A stretch of DNA of 64,000 nt, from positions 806,001-870,000 of the forward strand of contig OY730174.1 in the NCBI GenBank assembly GCA_963422465.1. The letters are read 5' to 3'. This document shows positions 37,157 through 48,862 of the stretch, one piece after another. The position numbers were made by a program, and so were the translations under genes. A model generated the notes under the pieces. It searched no databases, was not told where the DNA came from, and was given only the letters and a program-made list of their open reading frames with translations. The stretch comes from Lichina pygmaea (Eukaryota > Ascomycota > Lichinomycetes > Lichinales > Lichinaceae). How positions within the stretch are numbered: the first letter of the stretch is position 1; each line of letters starts with the position of its first letter.

Positions 37157-38137
37157 CGTGCCTTGGAGGTACTTCGTACCTCCCACTCCCTCGCAAGCTC
37201 GGTCGGGACACCCTTACGGTACTCCGTAAGGGTGTCTGCCACCGGTACAATAGATCCCCCCCACAATTGACTCCGCACTTCAATAACTTTTCACAACAGC
37301 GATAAAAGTAGAATCTAAGATGCTTGTTAGATTCCTCTACTTCTCTAGTATTATTCTTGAGCTTGTAGAGCTCTTACAATTTTTATAGCACTGTTGAGAA
37401 ACTGCGACAGATACCAGACTAAGACTGGATCTTCGACGTATAAAACTTAGAACGTTCATAACTCCACAGCAAAGTGATAGATTTGTAGATATTTCAAGCC
37501 AATCTGATTCTAAATCAGATGTTCTATCAGGATCCCAAGGCGTTGACTTCTCCGGGTACTCATGGGGTTGTTGAAGAACAGTGGAAGTGGTGGTGGTATT
37601 GTACATACGTACCTGTAGGGTAATGATGGTGGGGCGGGTAAGGTGGGCACGGTGGGGTAGCAACAGTAGCGGAGCTAGCGATAGCGAGTTCAGCAACCAC
37701 CACCATCACCACTTCCAATATTCCTCAATAATAGCATGAGTACTCAGAGGAATTGACAAGCATTTTGGATCCTGATAGAACATCTGATTTGGAATCAGAT
37801 TAGCTCAAAATATCTACAAATCTATCACTCTGTTGCGGAGTTATGAACGTTCTAAGTTTTATGTGTTGAAGATCTAGTCTTGGTCTAGTAACTATCACAG
37901 TTCCTCAACAATGCTATAAAAATTTTAAGAGCTCTACAAGCTCAAGAATAATACTAGAGAAGTAGAGGAATCAAATGAGCATCTCAGATTCTAGTTTAGT
38001 TGTTTTTGTGAAAAGTTATTAAAGTGCGGAGTCGATTGTGGGGAGAATCTATTGTACCGGTGGCAGACACCCTTAGGGTGTCCCGACCGTAGCTTGCGAA
38101 GGGAGTGGGAGGTACCACAGTACCTCCAAGGCACCGG
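37157..38137. repeat. ~1-kb imperfect palindrome (long inverted repeat, foldback-like)
   Basis: A left arm at about 37157-37600 matches the reverse complement of a right arm at about 37696-38137, centred near 37648, with a diverged middle of roughly 100 bp. Matching blocks in order include GTGCCTTGGAGGTAC, CTCCCACTCCC, GGGTGTCTGCCACCGGTACA, AATAACTTTTCACAA, TATTATTCTTGAGCTTGTAG, ACTTAGAACGTTCATAACTC and CAGATGTTCTATCAGGATCC. Identity looks like 80-90 per cent. Differences are mostly C/T and G/A. The interior is AT-richer than the flanks and has no credible reading frame. It could be a foldback or MITE-like element, or an inverted duplication. A transcript through it would form a long hairpin. 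Confidence 0.9.
37208..37235. repeat. Perfect short hairpin inside the left palindrome arm
   Basis: ACACCCTTACGG and its exact reverse complement CCGTAAGGGTGT flank the 4-nt loop TACT. The equivalent site in the right arm (about 38068-38082) lacks the insert that makes the stem, so this is an arm-specific difference. Confidence 0.85.
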
Positions 38138-41100
38138 TATAAGCTACCGGCATTGCGCCTGATCTGGCAGCTCGTCGTCTTCATACTCGTACAAACGTAC
38201 CCTCGCGCATACTGGTACAGCACAAGGTACGTACGGTGTGATTGTAGAAGTTTTTTGAGCCGCATTTTGAGCCGCATTGAGACATCTGGGTGGTCGAGAT
38301 GCGGCTTAAAACAGAAGATATCACTGTACTCGTACTCTACTCCGTGCTTCGGACATAACTACGTAGGTACCTGGTTCTGCAGCAGCCAGATCGAAGCTGC
38401 TTCTGAGCAGTGTGGGCAGGCCCATGAGGCAGGAGTTCGTCAGACAGTCACATGATGTTGCTGAGTCATTGGTCATCCTGTATCGTCATCTGGGTGTCTT
38501 ATCCTTTCCTCTGCCAAGGGGATGACCCTTTTACCAGGACCAGTCATACCATTTTCAACATCTCAACGACGATGACGGAAGCATCGTCCCCGTCAAGAGA
38601 GACCCAGGACTTGAGTATGACATCCGATATCGATGATCGGCCTTCATCGGTATCGACGCAGTACCGTACCGTACCGGTATCCGCCACTTCGCAGTTGCCG
38701 CGCGTCCGTCCCCATCAGGAGGCGAGAATGTTTTCCGCCCGAGCTTCAAGAGCTACCAGACGCGATATCTCTCCATAGCTCCACAGGAGGGTGGTGTGGT
38801 CGGGAGACGTGAAGCTGCATGCTCATATGCAGCAGCAACGTTGGCCGTTGAGCTGCACGAAACTCGCCATGAGCCTGCATGCAAGCGAGCGTGCAGGAAA
38901 ACACAGTCTCGGTCTGATCATTGGACAAGTCGGGCAGGCCCGGGTCCACGCATCGCTGCCCTGTGCGACGTCTCTCCGCCCGGCGAGCCTAAAAATGTGG
39001 CTTGCGTCTTCGTCTGCGTCGCTGGCTGATGAGATGGCACCATGGATCTTGAAGCGTTTTCCTTTGCTGTATGTTGTGTATATGGAGCACTCCTTGGCAG
39101 ATTGACTCCTGCGATTGAGTCAAAGAACCATCCCTGCCATGCCATGCCGATGCATGGACAGCTTCGACCAGCTACTGCCTATCGCAGTAGGTATTTCTGT
39201 TTGCCCTGCGGCGGAAGTTTCGGTGTGACGTTATGGCAGGGGCAGCGGTCGCAATCTTCCACTGCACGAGTTGCGCGCCTGGGCTGCGGGCAACCTGTAC
39301 TCGATTACGCAGCCAGTGAGCACTTGTTGCTGTAATGCGTACGCATGTATGATATGCCGAGATGATACGGCTGATAGCCCCGTGAAGCGGATGGAGGCCT
39401 CTGCTGCCCTGGGACGGTGCAACACCAGGTCGCGTTATCTTCTCTGGGAGCGTCGATGTCAAAGGCGGCCACATCCCTTGGTGTTATTCTTCGCATCGTG
39501 CATCGCTAGAAGCTACACGTCCGGCACGAACAGCGCAGGAGCGCTGGGTTCGCAAAGATACTGCTGCGAGCGCGGCCTTAGCGGCTTCTGCAGCACGTAT
39601 CGCAAGAACTCGCCCCCGGTATCACGTCCTCCTTGTCCCTCCAAGGAGGCTGATGTCCGAACCATGTGGGGGGAGGCGGACGTCGCCCCCTCTGGGATCA
39701 CCGAACGCCGGGGATGTGCGGCATACTGCGTCGACGCGGCGATCAGCTGCCAGTGCAACGTTGGAACCACGGGGAATGGCCTGTTGCTTCACCGGGCTCC
39801 ACATCATCTACTCCAAAATCAAGGCTACATGCATATGGTCTGCGAGTGATGCCTTTTCAGTTTCTGCGTCGGCCACCACATTCACCCTCATCACCACCTC
39901 TACCAGAACCCTTGGGGGGGGGGGGGGGGGGGTTTCGCGTTCTTCGTACAAGGCGCTGTCTACTTTGTGCTTCCGTCGACGGTTCTCCGCGTGCGAGACT
40001 GTCCATATAGGCATGTCGTTGCACAAGCTTTTCGCGAGGAGCCCCACTCCTCGTGCGTCTTTTACCACCACAGCTCAAGAGAAGTCTCAATCTTCTTGGT
40101 AGAAGATTACTCCTGCCACGCGACGATGGAGATGGCGATGGCGATGGCGATGGAGATGACGATTGCGATTGCGATTGCGCTTGCGTTCAACCGCATCGGT
40201 GACCCGGATGCCCATCGTCGCCTGATCCTCGTCGTGCGTTGGATAGATCCAATGAGAGCGTTTGGCGTGTCATCCCTGCTTGAAGGTGCAGCGGGAGCTT
40301 TCCCGGAGGGGGCATAGATGTATCTGGGTCTCGACCCAAGGTCGTTGATTGATCGTCTTTCTCTCCCCGCAGGCGCGGCGCGGGGAGGACGGTGCTCACG
40401 CCTTGGCCCGTGCCGAGGGGCCGAGCCCTGCATGTATCTCTCGTTTCACGCATGTGGTCAATCCCTCTCCTGACGACAGACGCACTTCCCTCTCTTCGTG
40501 CTCCTTGCACAAGACTTTATACTTCCATCCGTCACTGCTCATGTTGTCTTCTGGCCAGCGAGTACGAGGGGCCAGCCGGCATTGGTTGAGCCGGTACGTA
40601 CGATACTTGACATACCCAACCTCGACATGATACAGAAGCACGCTCAAGCCAAACCTTCGTCGCCTTTGAGCTGGGAGGTGCATACGTACAGACAGTACCC
40701 TTTCGTACGTAGCGAGGGGAACGAGCGCGAGAGAAGCGAGAGAACACCTTGGTCTCGCCGAACGGCGCTGTCCGGAAGCTGGAAGTGATCCGCACGAGCG
40801 CATCTCCGTAGGGAATGCCAGGACGGTACGCACGTACCTCCAACGAATCGCGGATGACGAGTGGCACCCGGCGCAGGAAAAGATTCTGCATCATGTGGCA
40901 TCGATATGTCCCCGACCGGCGTGGAAGCCCTCCTGTCTGCGAACAGCACTCGCTCCGGCCCGGAGAGAGCCTGGCCGAGACGATGGACTCGAGGACGCCG
41001 GGCGACCCGGCTGCGGCTGTGCAAGACCACTGCCGCTCGGACGTGCTGCTCTTCCCGCGCCTCTCGAGCAGCTCGGGACCGCGGGGCCGCGTCTCCCAAC

Positions 41101-44100
41101 GGCCTCTCGTGCGACATGCGACGACCGAAACGCCTTCTGGCGTCGATGCGCGGCCGAAGCGACCCCTGCCGTCGCCTGATAGATCTGCGAGGTCCGTCAT
41201 CCTGCGACGGGGGTGGCGTAGCCGGCGCAACGACACGTCCGCGCACAGCAGGACGCCGAGCCGGTTGCAGCTGCCGCCCGCATCGCGCGACATCCCAGAT
41301 CCCAGGCCGGCGCCGAAAGCGAACGAGATATCCGCTCCAAGATGTCGTCTCCGCCGACGTCGTGACCGGCTGCCACGCTCTGTACTTGCGTGCAGGGGAG
41401 CAAGAAGGGTCTGATAGCAGCAGCGACAGCATGAACAGCAGCAGCGGTAGCGCCGCAGGACCATCCTCCGGCCCGATCCTTCGTCGCTTCTGTCGGTCAT
41501 GGATACACTACGATGTACGGATGGACGGGCCGGAGGTGTCATGTCGCCACCCACGAGCTCTGTCTCGGCCTTCCTCCCTTTGCCACGGTAGGCGCGGCTA
41601 GCCTCGAGTTGTCCTCTTCGAGTGGTCGGGCACCGGAGACATCGTGGAGCGTTGGCGCAGTCTTGGGAGACGCGACGTACGGTCAGTCCTCCTGCCTTCT
41701 CTTCCCAACGGCCTCGACAAAATGCCCACGGTTCTCTCCCCTTCCGCCTGCTCCCTCGGGCTCCGTGCGGCTCGAGATGGGGCCGTTTGTGACCACTTCT
41801 ACGCGCTGACCAAAGTACGTACCACCACAGCACAAACGTACGCCCTGCGCGGCGAGGATCGCCAGCTTGCGCTATGGTCGCATGACGACGTGCAAAGAAG
41901 AACCTGGGTTACCCCATCGGATTCTATTTCCGCTACGTCTACTCCGAACGTACGGGTTAGGGGGTGGGGTGGGGGGCCTTGCGACCGCTCGAGTCGATTG
42001 GAGATTTGGGTGGTCTGGATTTTGCAGGCCACCGACCGCCGCCAAGTCTTTTCTTTTCCTCGCTCGGCTCAGACGCACCTCTTGTCGCACGAGACAACGA
42101 GACAAGCGCAGAGGGCGGAGGGCAGAGCAAGGGAGCTACGATAGACACCAACATCAAATAGAAACATGCGGTACGTACGTACGGGTCCCCGCGTGCCATC
42201 GCGGCTGCGGGGCCGGCTGTGATCCTCCCACCCGTCGTCGCCAAGTTCCATCCTGGTGCCCCTGTCCTCATCGTTGTCCTTGCCATGCTTCCGCTACGAC
42301 CTGCGCCCAAGACGACGACGGTACGTACGTACCGGGAGTACGTAAAGTACTATCGCCCGGATGCGTACCAAGTCACTGACGCATCTGAGGGCAGCGGGCA
42401 GACCACGGATGTGCACGATCGGACTACGGCGTCGTGGGCGGACCTCGTCGCTGCGCATAGACCTCCTGCGACCCCCCCCCCCCCCCCCCCCCCTACGACG
42501 ACGCATACAGTATGGGGAGCGCGATGAGCAGCGATCGTCTCAATGGACGTTGAGCTCTCCTCTCGGCTTCGGCTGCCGGCTCGGCGGGATCGTCGGCCGG
42601 GGTCCGCTCGGCTCCTGTTTGCCGCGAGAGAGAGAGCGCGCGCTCCGGAAAGGAACAATGGGACACGGTCGCGGGGGAGGACCCTTACTACGTGTGCACA
42701 TACTTACGTATCGTGCATTCGTACTGACCTGCCTTCCTTATATCAGCCGCCTCACCCTCCATCCTTCTCGCAGCCTCTGCTTCTGACTCACAGCTCCTTC
42801 TCACCTGCCGAGGTCCGCGCTCCGCCCTACTCTGCTCCGCTCCGCTCTACTCTATTCTGCTCCGCTCAAGAGGCTCTTCTACGAATGACGCCATTCGGCC
42901 GTCGACCTTACTCGTCCGTGGCGACTTGAACGAGGCCATCCACATCGACATCGCTTCGCTCCTTGCTCGCGCTCTACCGCGCGATCACGACATCAGAAGA
43001 GGCCACCACGCCGCCCTGACCACGCCGCCCCGTCGAGCGGGCGGTCGAGACCGTCGTCGGCTACCCTCAGCGGACGCCGGACGCCGTCGCCGCATGCACA
43101 CGCCTCGGAACGCACGTCTCGCCTCGCATACTCTCTCCAAGAGGCAGCAGCGACCACGACACGACGGCGCGCACGGCAGTCCCCTTGCCATACCGCGCCC
43201 TTTGATCCGGGAGCCCATTCGCATTTTTCGTCGCCAGCGGCGTCTTCTCATCCCCACGGACTCCAAAGTCGTTTCTATGGTCTCCGTCTCGGATCGTCCC
43301 GCTTCGTCTTGGTGGTTTCGCTTCCCTCCTTCCACGTCGTCATAAATTGCTTCTTGGCGCCCTCGGTCGTCGGCTGTCCACGGTACCGAGTACAACGACC
43401 GGATGTACCTGTTGGGCCCCAAGGCCGCCGTTGCTTTTTCGATGCGCTGAGCAGATTTGGCCACGGCTACAACAACTGCCAGGTGCAGCGCTGGTGGCAG
43501 CGCGCCGTCGACCCCGAACGCGCCTAGCGGGCGGCGGGGGAGGAGGGGGACGAAGAGAGGCCTCTCCGGCCGAGGCTGGAGGTGCGGGAGAGCTAAGGGG
43601 GGCGGTCTGGGCGGCAAAGCCTGGGCTGATCTTTCGCATTGGTGAGTTGTTGGGAGGCTCCTTTTCGGCTTGCGTACGAAGTCCCCTGTACGGAGTACTT
43701 GCCCTGCCCTCTTGGCGTTACGCTTGTCCCCTCCTGGATGCGCTTTGGCCCGAAGCTACGACGAGATGGGCCGTTTACGAGGTAATTCATCGCCTCGAGA
43801 TGAGACGAGACGAGACGGCGAGCCGAGGATGCGACGACCGACGACCGACGACCGACGACCGACGACCGACGACCGACGACCGACGACCGACGACCGACGA
43901 CCGACGACAGACGACCGACGACAGAAGACAGCGGCACAACACATGCAGTAGGGCTACGACGTGGCCTGTGCCGAACCGTCAAAGCCCCCACCGCCACCAT
44001 CGTCACCGCCGCGGCCACCGCCTCCGTCATCGTCATCCTCCTCCTGCTCCTCTTCTTCCTGCATCGGGGAACGGCCAGGACACTCCGCGCACTTCCCGGT

Positions 44101-44635
44101 GCCACCCCACCCATGGAGGATTTCGCAAGACCGGAACGACAGAGTTGACGCTAGTACGATTCGCCAGCATGCGCGCCTCTTCGGCTATCAATGCGACGGC
44201 GATGCCGTCCTCGGTCGTGATGGTGGGCCACGACATTACCGACCTGCCCGACGCACTCCACTTCCAAATCGGGCCAAGCATCCGTGGATGGGGCCCGACG
44301 GCAGCTCTTTTCTCCCGTGCTCGGGCCTGCGCCCTCGTCTTCTGCCTGCCCGGTCCGTCTATGCGGGGGGGAAAACCGGCCGCTAACGGCGAAGGCGGAC
44401 AGACGTCGAGGCCGGACCGACCACTCACTCTGCCGAGATTGAACGACGCACGACAGCTTCCATCGTCACAGTACCGGCGTCTTGCGCATGCGAACCGGCC
44501 CGAACGAGGTGGATCACCAGTTCGACCTGCTGCCCTGACGGCGCCCGCCGTCCAAGGCCCCGCGCCCGCTGGCCCGATCGACGTCGCATCGGCAACGCCC
44601 AGCGTGAGGCTTGACCGTCTCGCGCCACCAGCACG
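38138..44635. other. 6.5-kb stretch with no confidently recognised gene
   Basis: Overlapping GC-driven open frames occur on both strands, for example around 40530-41830 on the minus strand and 43350-44640 on the plus strand. None shows a domain, a conserved motif or splice sites joining plausible sequence, so I do not call them. It includes a GATGGC/GATTGC-type repeat (about 40122-40180), G19 (39914-39932), C22 (42472-42493), a heptanucleotide array (43833-43926) and several GTACGTAC patches (40590-40830, 42165-42350). Part of the right end may be the leader of the next gene. Confidence 0.5.
43833..43926. repeat. Heptanucleotide tandem repeat (GACGACC)n
   Basis: About 13 nearly perfect copies of a 7-bp unit. 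Because 7 is not a multiple of 3, all three frames of a strand read the same heptapeptide cycle (Pro-Thr-Thr-Asp-Asp-Arg-Arg on the plus strand), so the open frames here say nothing about coding. Confidence 0.92.
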
Positions 44636-47497
44636 ATGAGCGAGCCGGCCAAAGGTGCGGCCACGTTCGGCCCCGGTCCTTCGCCGCCGATGCCCGTCAC
44701 CCGGCGGAGGGGAAAGATCGAGAGAGGTCCGCGCGCCAGACATGAGTCTCGAACGCTCTTGCCGTCGCCACAACCGTCGGTACGTCGTCCTTTGTCACGA
44801 TGCGATTTCATGTCGGCTCCGGTCGAGCGCAAGCGCGCAGTCGGCTTTTCGACCGGGGCGGCGGCGGCGGCGGCGGCGGAGCCCACGGGCCGGTACCGAC
44901 GCCCGAGCTCGTCGTCGCTGCCCCTCCTTCCTCTTCTTCTCTTTCCCGCCGCTGTGACCCTACCCGATCGCTGACCCCGTTGGAGCGCGCGACGCGTTTC
45001 GATCGCTCCTTCACAGCTCGAGCACATTTCCACGGTGTTGAGGGATCATTGTGGAATTCAGCACGACGGTTTCGTTCTCATGGTCGCCAACGGACAAGAA
45101 GATGTTCGCACGATGAGCCATCCGTCGGTGCTCATGCGTTACGAGTCGCAGATACTCCCAGAGGTGTCTCGGCACAAGTTCAGAACCGCTCTCGGGCTTG
45201 CGCCTGCGCTCTGCGGCAAAGTTGACCAGAGCCAGCCCAGCGCCATGACGACTGCTCCAGCAGCCGCTGCGGTACCCATACCTACCGCTGCCCCCGCCAT
45301 CAATCCGAAAAGGAAGATGTCGTTGGCGGCCAAGGTCAACCCCGACGATCGGCCTGCACGACGACGACGTCCGACGCAGACACGCGCCGCCCCCGCCCCC
45401 GCACCCGCCCGTGCCCTTGTCCCCGCGCTCGCCCCGGACCCCGATTTGGACGTCGAAGACAATCAAGTCTGTGACTCCATCAAGTATACCAACGTCCAGA
45501 TCGGCTGTGAGACCGCAGTGACGGATGCATATACGGCTCGACTCCAGCTGCTCCAGCAGCTAGCCTGCAAGATGGTGGCGAAGGCCTGGATCAAGAAAAT
45601 CCAGCCGAAGAAGCAGACAACTCACCCGTACTGCTACGGATTGAAAAAGGCTCCGCCCTGGTGGCCGCCCAAGGTCACCCACAAGGAACCAGACCATATC
45701 AAGAAAGCGGGTGCGTGGGACGCTTTCTCTTCCCCCCCCCCCCCCTTTTCCCCTTCTCTCTTTTTTTTTTTTTCTCTTCTTTTTTTGGTTTGCTGGCTGG
45801 CTCGCTGTCAGGCAGGCGGCCGATCTGCGGTCAAGCCGCTGCTGATCCCCTCGCACCTGGCAGAGCGCATGATGCTCCTCACTTGGCTGTTGCGAGTAGG
45901 GGTGGTCGAAATTGACGAGCTCGAAGAAGCTACCAACGAACTCAACCAGCCTCTCATCGTCGAGCGGCGAGGTCTTCTCAGGGAGATCTATCGTCTCGCA
46001 CGCCAGGAATGGCGCTTCAGGAGAGGCGAGATTGGTGAATGATTCCCCCCCCCTTTTTTTCTTTCTCTCTTTTACTCCCATTCGTTCACTCGTACGTCTT
46101 ACTCGTCGCGTTCATGGTACCCGTTGTTGCTGTCCCATAAGCTGTCGTCGAAACAAGCCTCGTTACCAAGAGATGTCCTCCATCCTCGCTCGTTACCTGT
46201 ATTCTCGATTGTGGTTACCCCCAATCGATGCTGACGATATCCGTGTCTAGATGCCGATTGCATGATTTCGGTCGTGGCGGACCCGAAGAAACTCGTCAGA
46301 CCTAGGGGCTGCAATGTATCTGACGAGACGAAAGTCGAGCTGGTCGACCGGGCCGATCCAGACGACCGCGAAGATATCGACTATCTGTGGGGGCAGGTGG
46401 AGAAGTTTGACATCTGGAAAGACAAGACGAAAGAGACCGAAGCTCCACAGCCGCTGCAGCTGCAGCTGCCGTCGCCGCCTGACGCCGGACTAATCCAAGA
46501 TGGGTCACACGAGGACCGGCAGGTCTGCGAAACCGGAGATGGCGATGAGAGCTCTGCGTCCCAAGCTGACAACGGTTTCATCGATCTGGATGTTGCCAAG
46601 TCGGACCCGACATCCCACAGGCTTGTTGCCCATGGCGACAACAGCGACACGTTTCTGTCTGACAGCGGCTCCCTCGGTCTAGATGTTGCCAAGTCGCACC
46701 CGCCATCCCACTGGCTTGCTGTCCATGGCGACAACAGCGACACGTTTCCGTCGGACAGCGGCTCCCTCGGTCTAGATGTCGCCACGATGCCGCAGATGCC
46801 CCCTCACCATACCTCGTTAGAGCCCTCACACGCCGTGGCTGAGGGTTTCATGTCGCTGGGCTACGTTTTGCCGCACGGCGCGGCTTCTGGCGTCTGCATC
46901 ATGCGCGGACAGTACCATGTTCACGCCGCCCCAAGCCAACCACAGCTGCCGTCATCGCCAGAGATGCACTCACCGCCAGGCAGCCAGACGTCGCCCGATC
47001 CAAGCTGTTTCAAGTCGGAGACTTCGACCACCTCCGGTGGCATCCGGCGTCCGCCGATCTACGCCACCGCACTTTCTCCGGAGGCGCCATCGTGGAGGCA
47101 GATTTGCGACAGCTACGGCATAAAGCCCCCCATGGGAGGGTCGGGAAGTGGTATGGCCCTTCCGGAGCAGAGTCCTGGTCTCTGGCTCGATCCCAGGCCC
47201 ACGGTCGACGCCAACATGCGCATGGGCTCCCATATCAATACCGGGATACCGTATCACGCTGATGAGCCGCGTGCGTGGGCCCCTTACGAGGCTGGTGGTT
47301 TTGCGGGACCCGATCATTACAGGCACAACGGGCACGACGGCCATGCCGACCTCACTTCGCCGTTCCACGACCTTGAGGACGGCAGTGGCACGTCTGGCTG
47401 CCGCAGCTTCGGTGTGCATCAGCTGTCAGACTCGCCTCCCCAGATCTATGGGCAGTACCTCGCCGATGACGCGACCAAATCGGAGCTATCCAACTGA
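44636..47497 (+). CDS. YDR124W-like (DUF2841) helical-bundle domain protein
   Basis: Function is unknown; the family is widespread in filamentous ascomycetes. Proposed exons 44636-44779, 45017-45710, 45816-46034 and 46251-47497 sum to 2304 nt, 767 residues. The recognised core is ACKMVAKAWIKKIQPKKQTT, then HPYCYGL, PPWWPPKVTHKEPDHIKK and, after intron 2, a helix (LIPSHLAERMMLLTWLLR). The exon-2 start LEHISTVLRDHCGIQHDGF resembles the family's upstream segment. Introns 2 (105 nt, containing C14 and T runs) and 3 (216 nt) are well placed. Intron 1 (237 nt) and the ATG at 44636 rest only on frame agreement and splice consensus. The C-terminal half is low complexity, Ser/Pro/His-rich, and holds a 93-bp tandem duplication. 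The N-terminal third has Ala/Pro and Arg runs. Confidence 0.72.
46589..46785 (+). repeat. 93-bp direct tandem repeat (2.1 copies) in the YDR124W-like gene
   Basis: Copies begin at 46589, 46682 and 46775 (third partial), exactly 93 bp apart, so frame is kept. Each unit codes 31 residues containing HGDNSDTF and SDSGSLGLDVA. The two full copies differ at roughly ten positions. Confidence 0.93.
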
Positions 47498-48862
47498 GAC
47501 GGCAGTCGACTAAGAAGATCAAACTGACAATTTCACCGAGGAGTTCTGGTCGGTGTTCTTTTTTTTCCCCCCCCTCTTTTTCAGCCTTGATCTCATCTTC
47601 CCACATCCGACATTCTCATCACACGGAAGCCCATCTCCTTCCCATGGAGCTCATTCACGAAATCCCCCACCCCCGCCTTCTTCTGATTCAGGGAGAACAA
47701 TGAAAAGGGAAGAAAAAGTGGTGTATATCGAGGCGCTCGTTTGATCTCCAAGCTTTTCTTTTTTTTCGGTTGTCGTGTTTTGAGTGACAATCCACGGAGA
47801 ATGAGAGTCATGTAAGGCTGAAAAGGCCGTAAAGACTGTATCATCTGCCATCATTGCAAATATGACATCTTATATCGTTAGCATCACGCTGGTCGTTTGT
47901 GTATCTCATTGCGATCGTCCTGCTGGCGGCTGTTGGCTGTTGGCTGCAAGTCTTGTCACCGCAGCCTTGTCACCGCGGTCCTGTCACCGCAGTCTGTCGG
48001 CCGCAATCACGAAGTACGATTCTTACTATACAGCAGAGAAGGAGGGGAGAGGAGAAGAGGAGAAGAGGAGAGGAGAGGAAAAGGGAAAGGAGAGGAGAGC
48101 AAAGGAAAAGACAAGGGAAAGGGAAAGGAGAGGAGAGGATTTTGGAGGTTGCACGATGATGGAGGGAGGGAAGCGACGGGTTTGTGGAGGGCATGAGGTG
48201 TGCCCGACTCCCCGGTGGCTTTTAGGTCAACTACAGTATCCCTTACTGCGGTGGCCGAGATGGGTCTCTCGTCGACGGCCTAGACTGGACTGTCAGTAAG
48301 ACGGAAGTGATTGTTTCTTACGGCTTTTTACAAAGATGGGAGGGGGAGAAGGGGAGGGGGAGAAGGGGAGAGGGTGTGAAGAAAGAAAGAAAGGTTTGGG
48401 AGCATTGTATCGCACGGCCCTACACCATTTCAGGACTGGCTAGCTAGGTTATTCCGAGGAATCTATGAAGGGTAGTAATTATTAGATCCATGTACGGTAC
48501 GTCTCGTGCCGGCGACAGACGCAGTAGCGAGCCGGCATGCTCGCGCTGCTTGAATCTTCATTGCTCCTTGTGGATCTGGCTGCATGGCGCTGGCTCGGTC
48601 GATGTTAAGTGAGCTGGCTTTCTCAGGTCTAGGTCTTGAATAGGACGGACTGCGTCTTGCTTCCTCGTGACCTCAGTCGGTGGTGCTGTTGCCGCTGCCG
48701 TCACGTCTGCGTGGATCGAACGTCAGTTTCCAGGGAGGGGGGGGGGGGGGGGGGAGGAGGGGAAAAGGTGGGAAGGTGGGAAGGGCTGAGGACAGACTGC
48801 ACAAGAGATCGTCTCGCAGATGGACATTGGAGTTGGGACGGAGGTAGCAAGGAGCTGGTCAC
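47498..48862. other. Intergenic region with polypurine tract
   Basis: Convergent 3' region with no recognised gene. It contains a 3 x CTTGTCACCG-like short repeat near 47950-47990, an almost unbroken purine tract of about 105 nt at 48036-48140 (GAGGAGAAG-like), a second purine-rich tract at 48330-48400 and G18 at 48737-48754. The long purine tract could form triplex (H-) DNA. Confidence 0.55.

Noticed and set aside
40532-41833. Long minus-strand open frame (about 430 codons) rich in Arg and Cys
   Set aside because: Overlapping plus-strand frames are equally long, composition is what GC-rich non-coding DNA gives, and no domain or conserved motif is visible.
43347-44639. Long plus-strand open frame (about 430 codons) crossing the heptanucleotide array
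   Set aside because: The array reads openly in every frame and the rest has no recognisable motif, so the open frame is not evidence of a gene.
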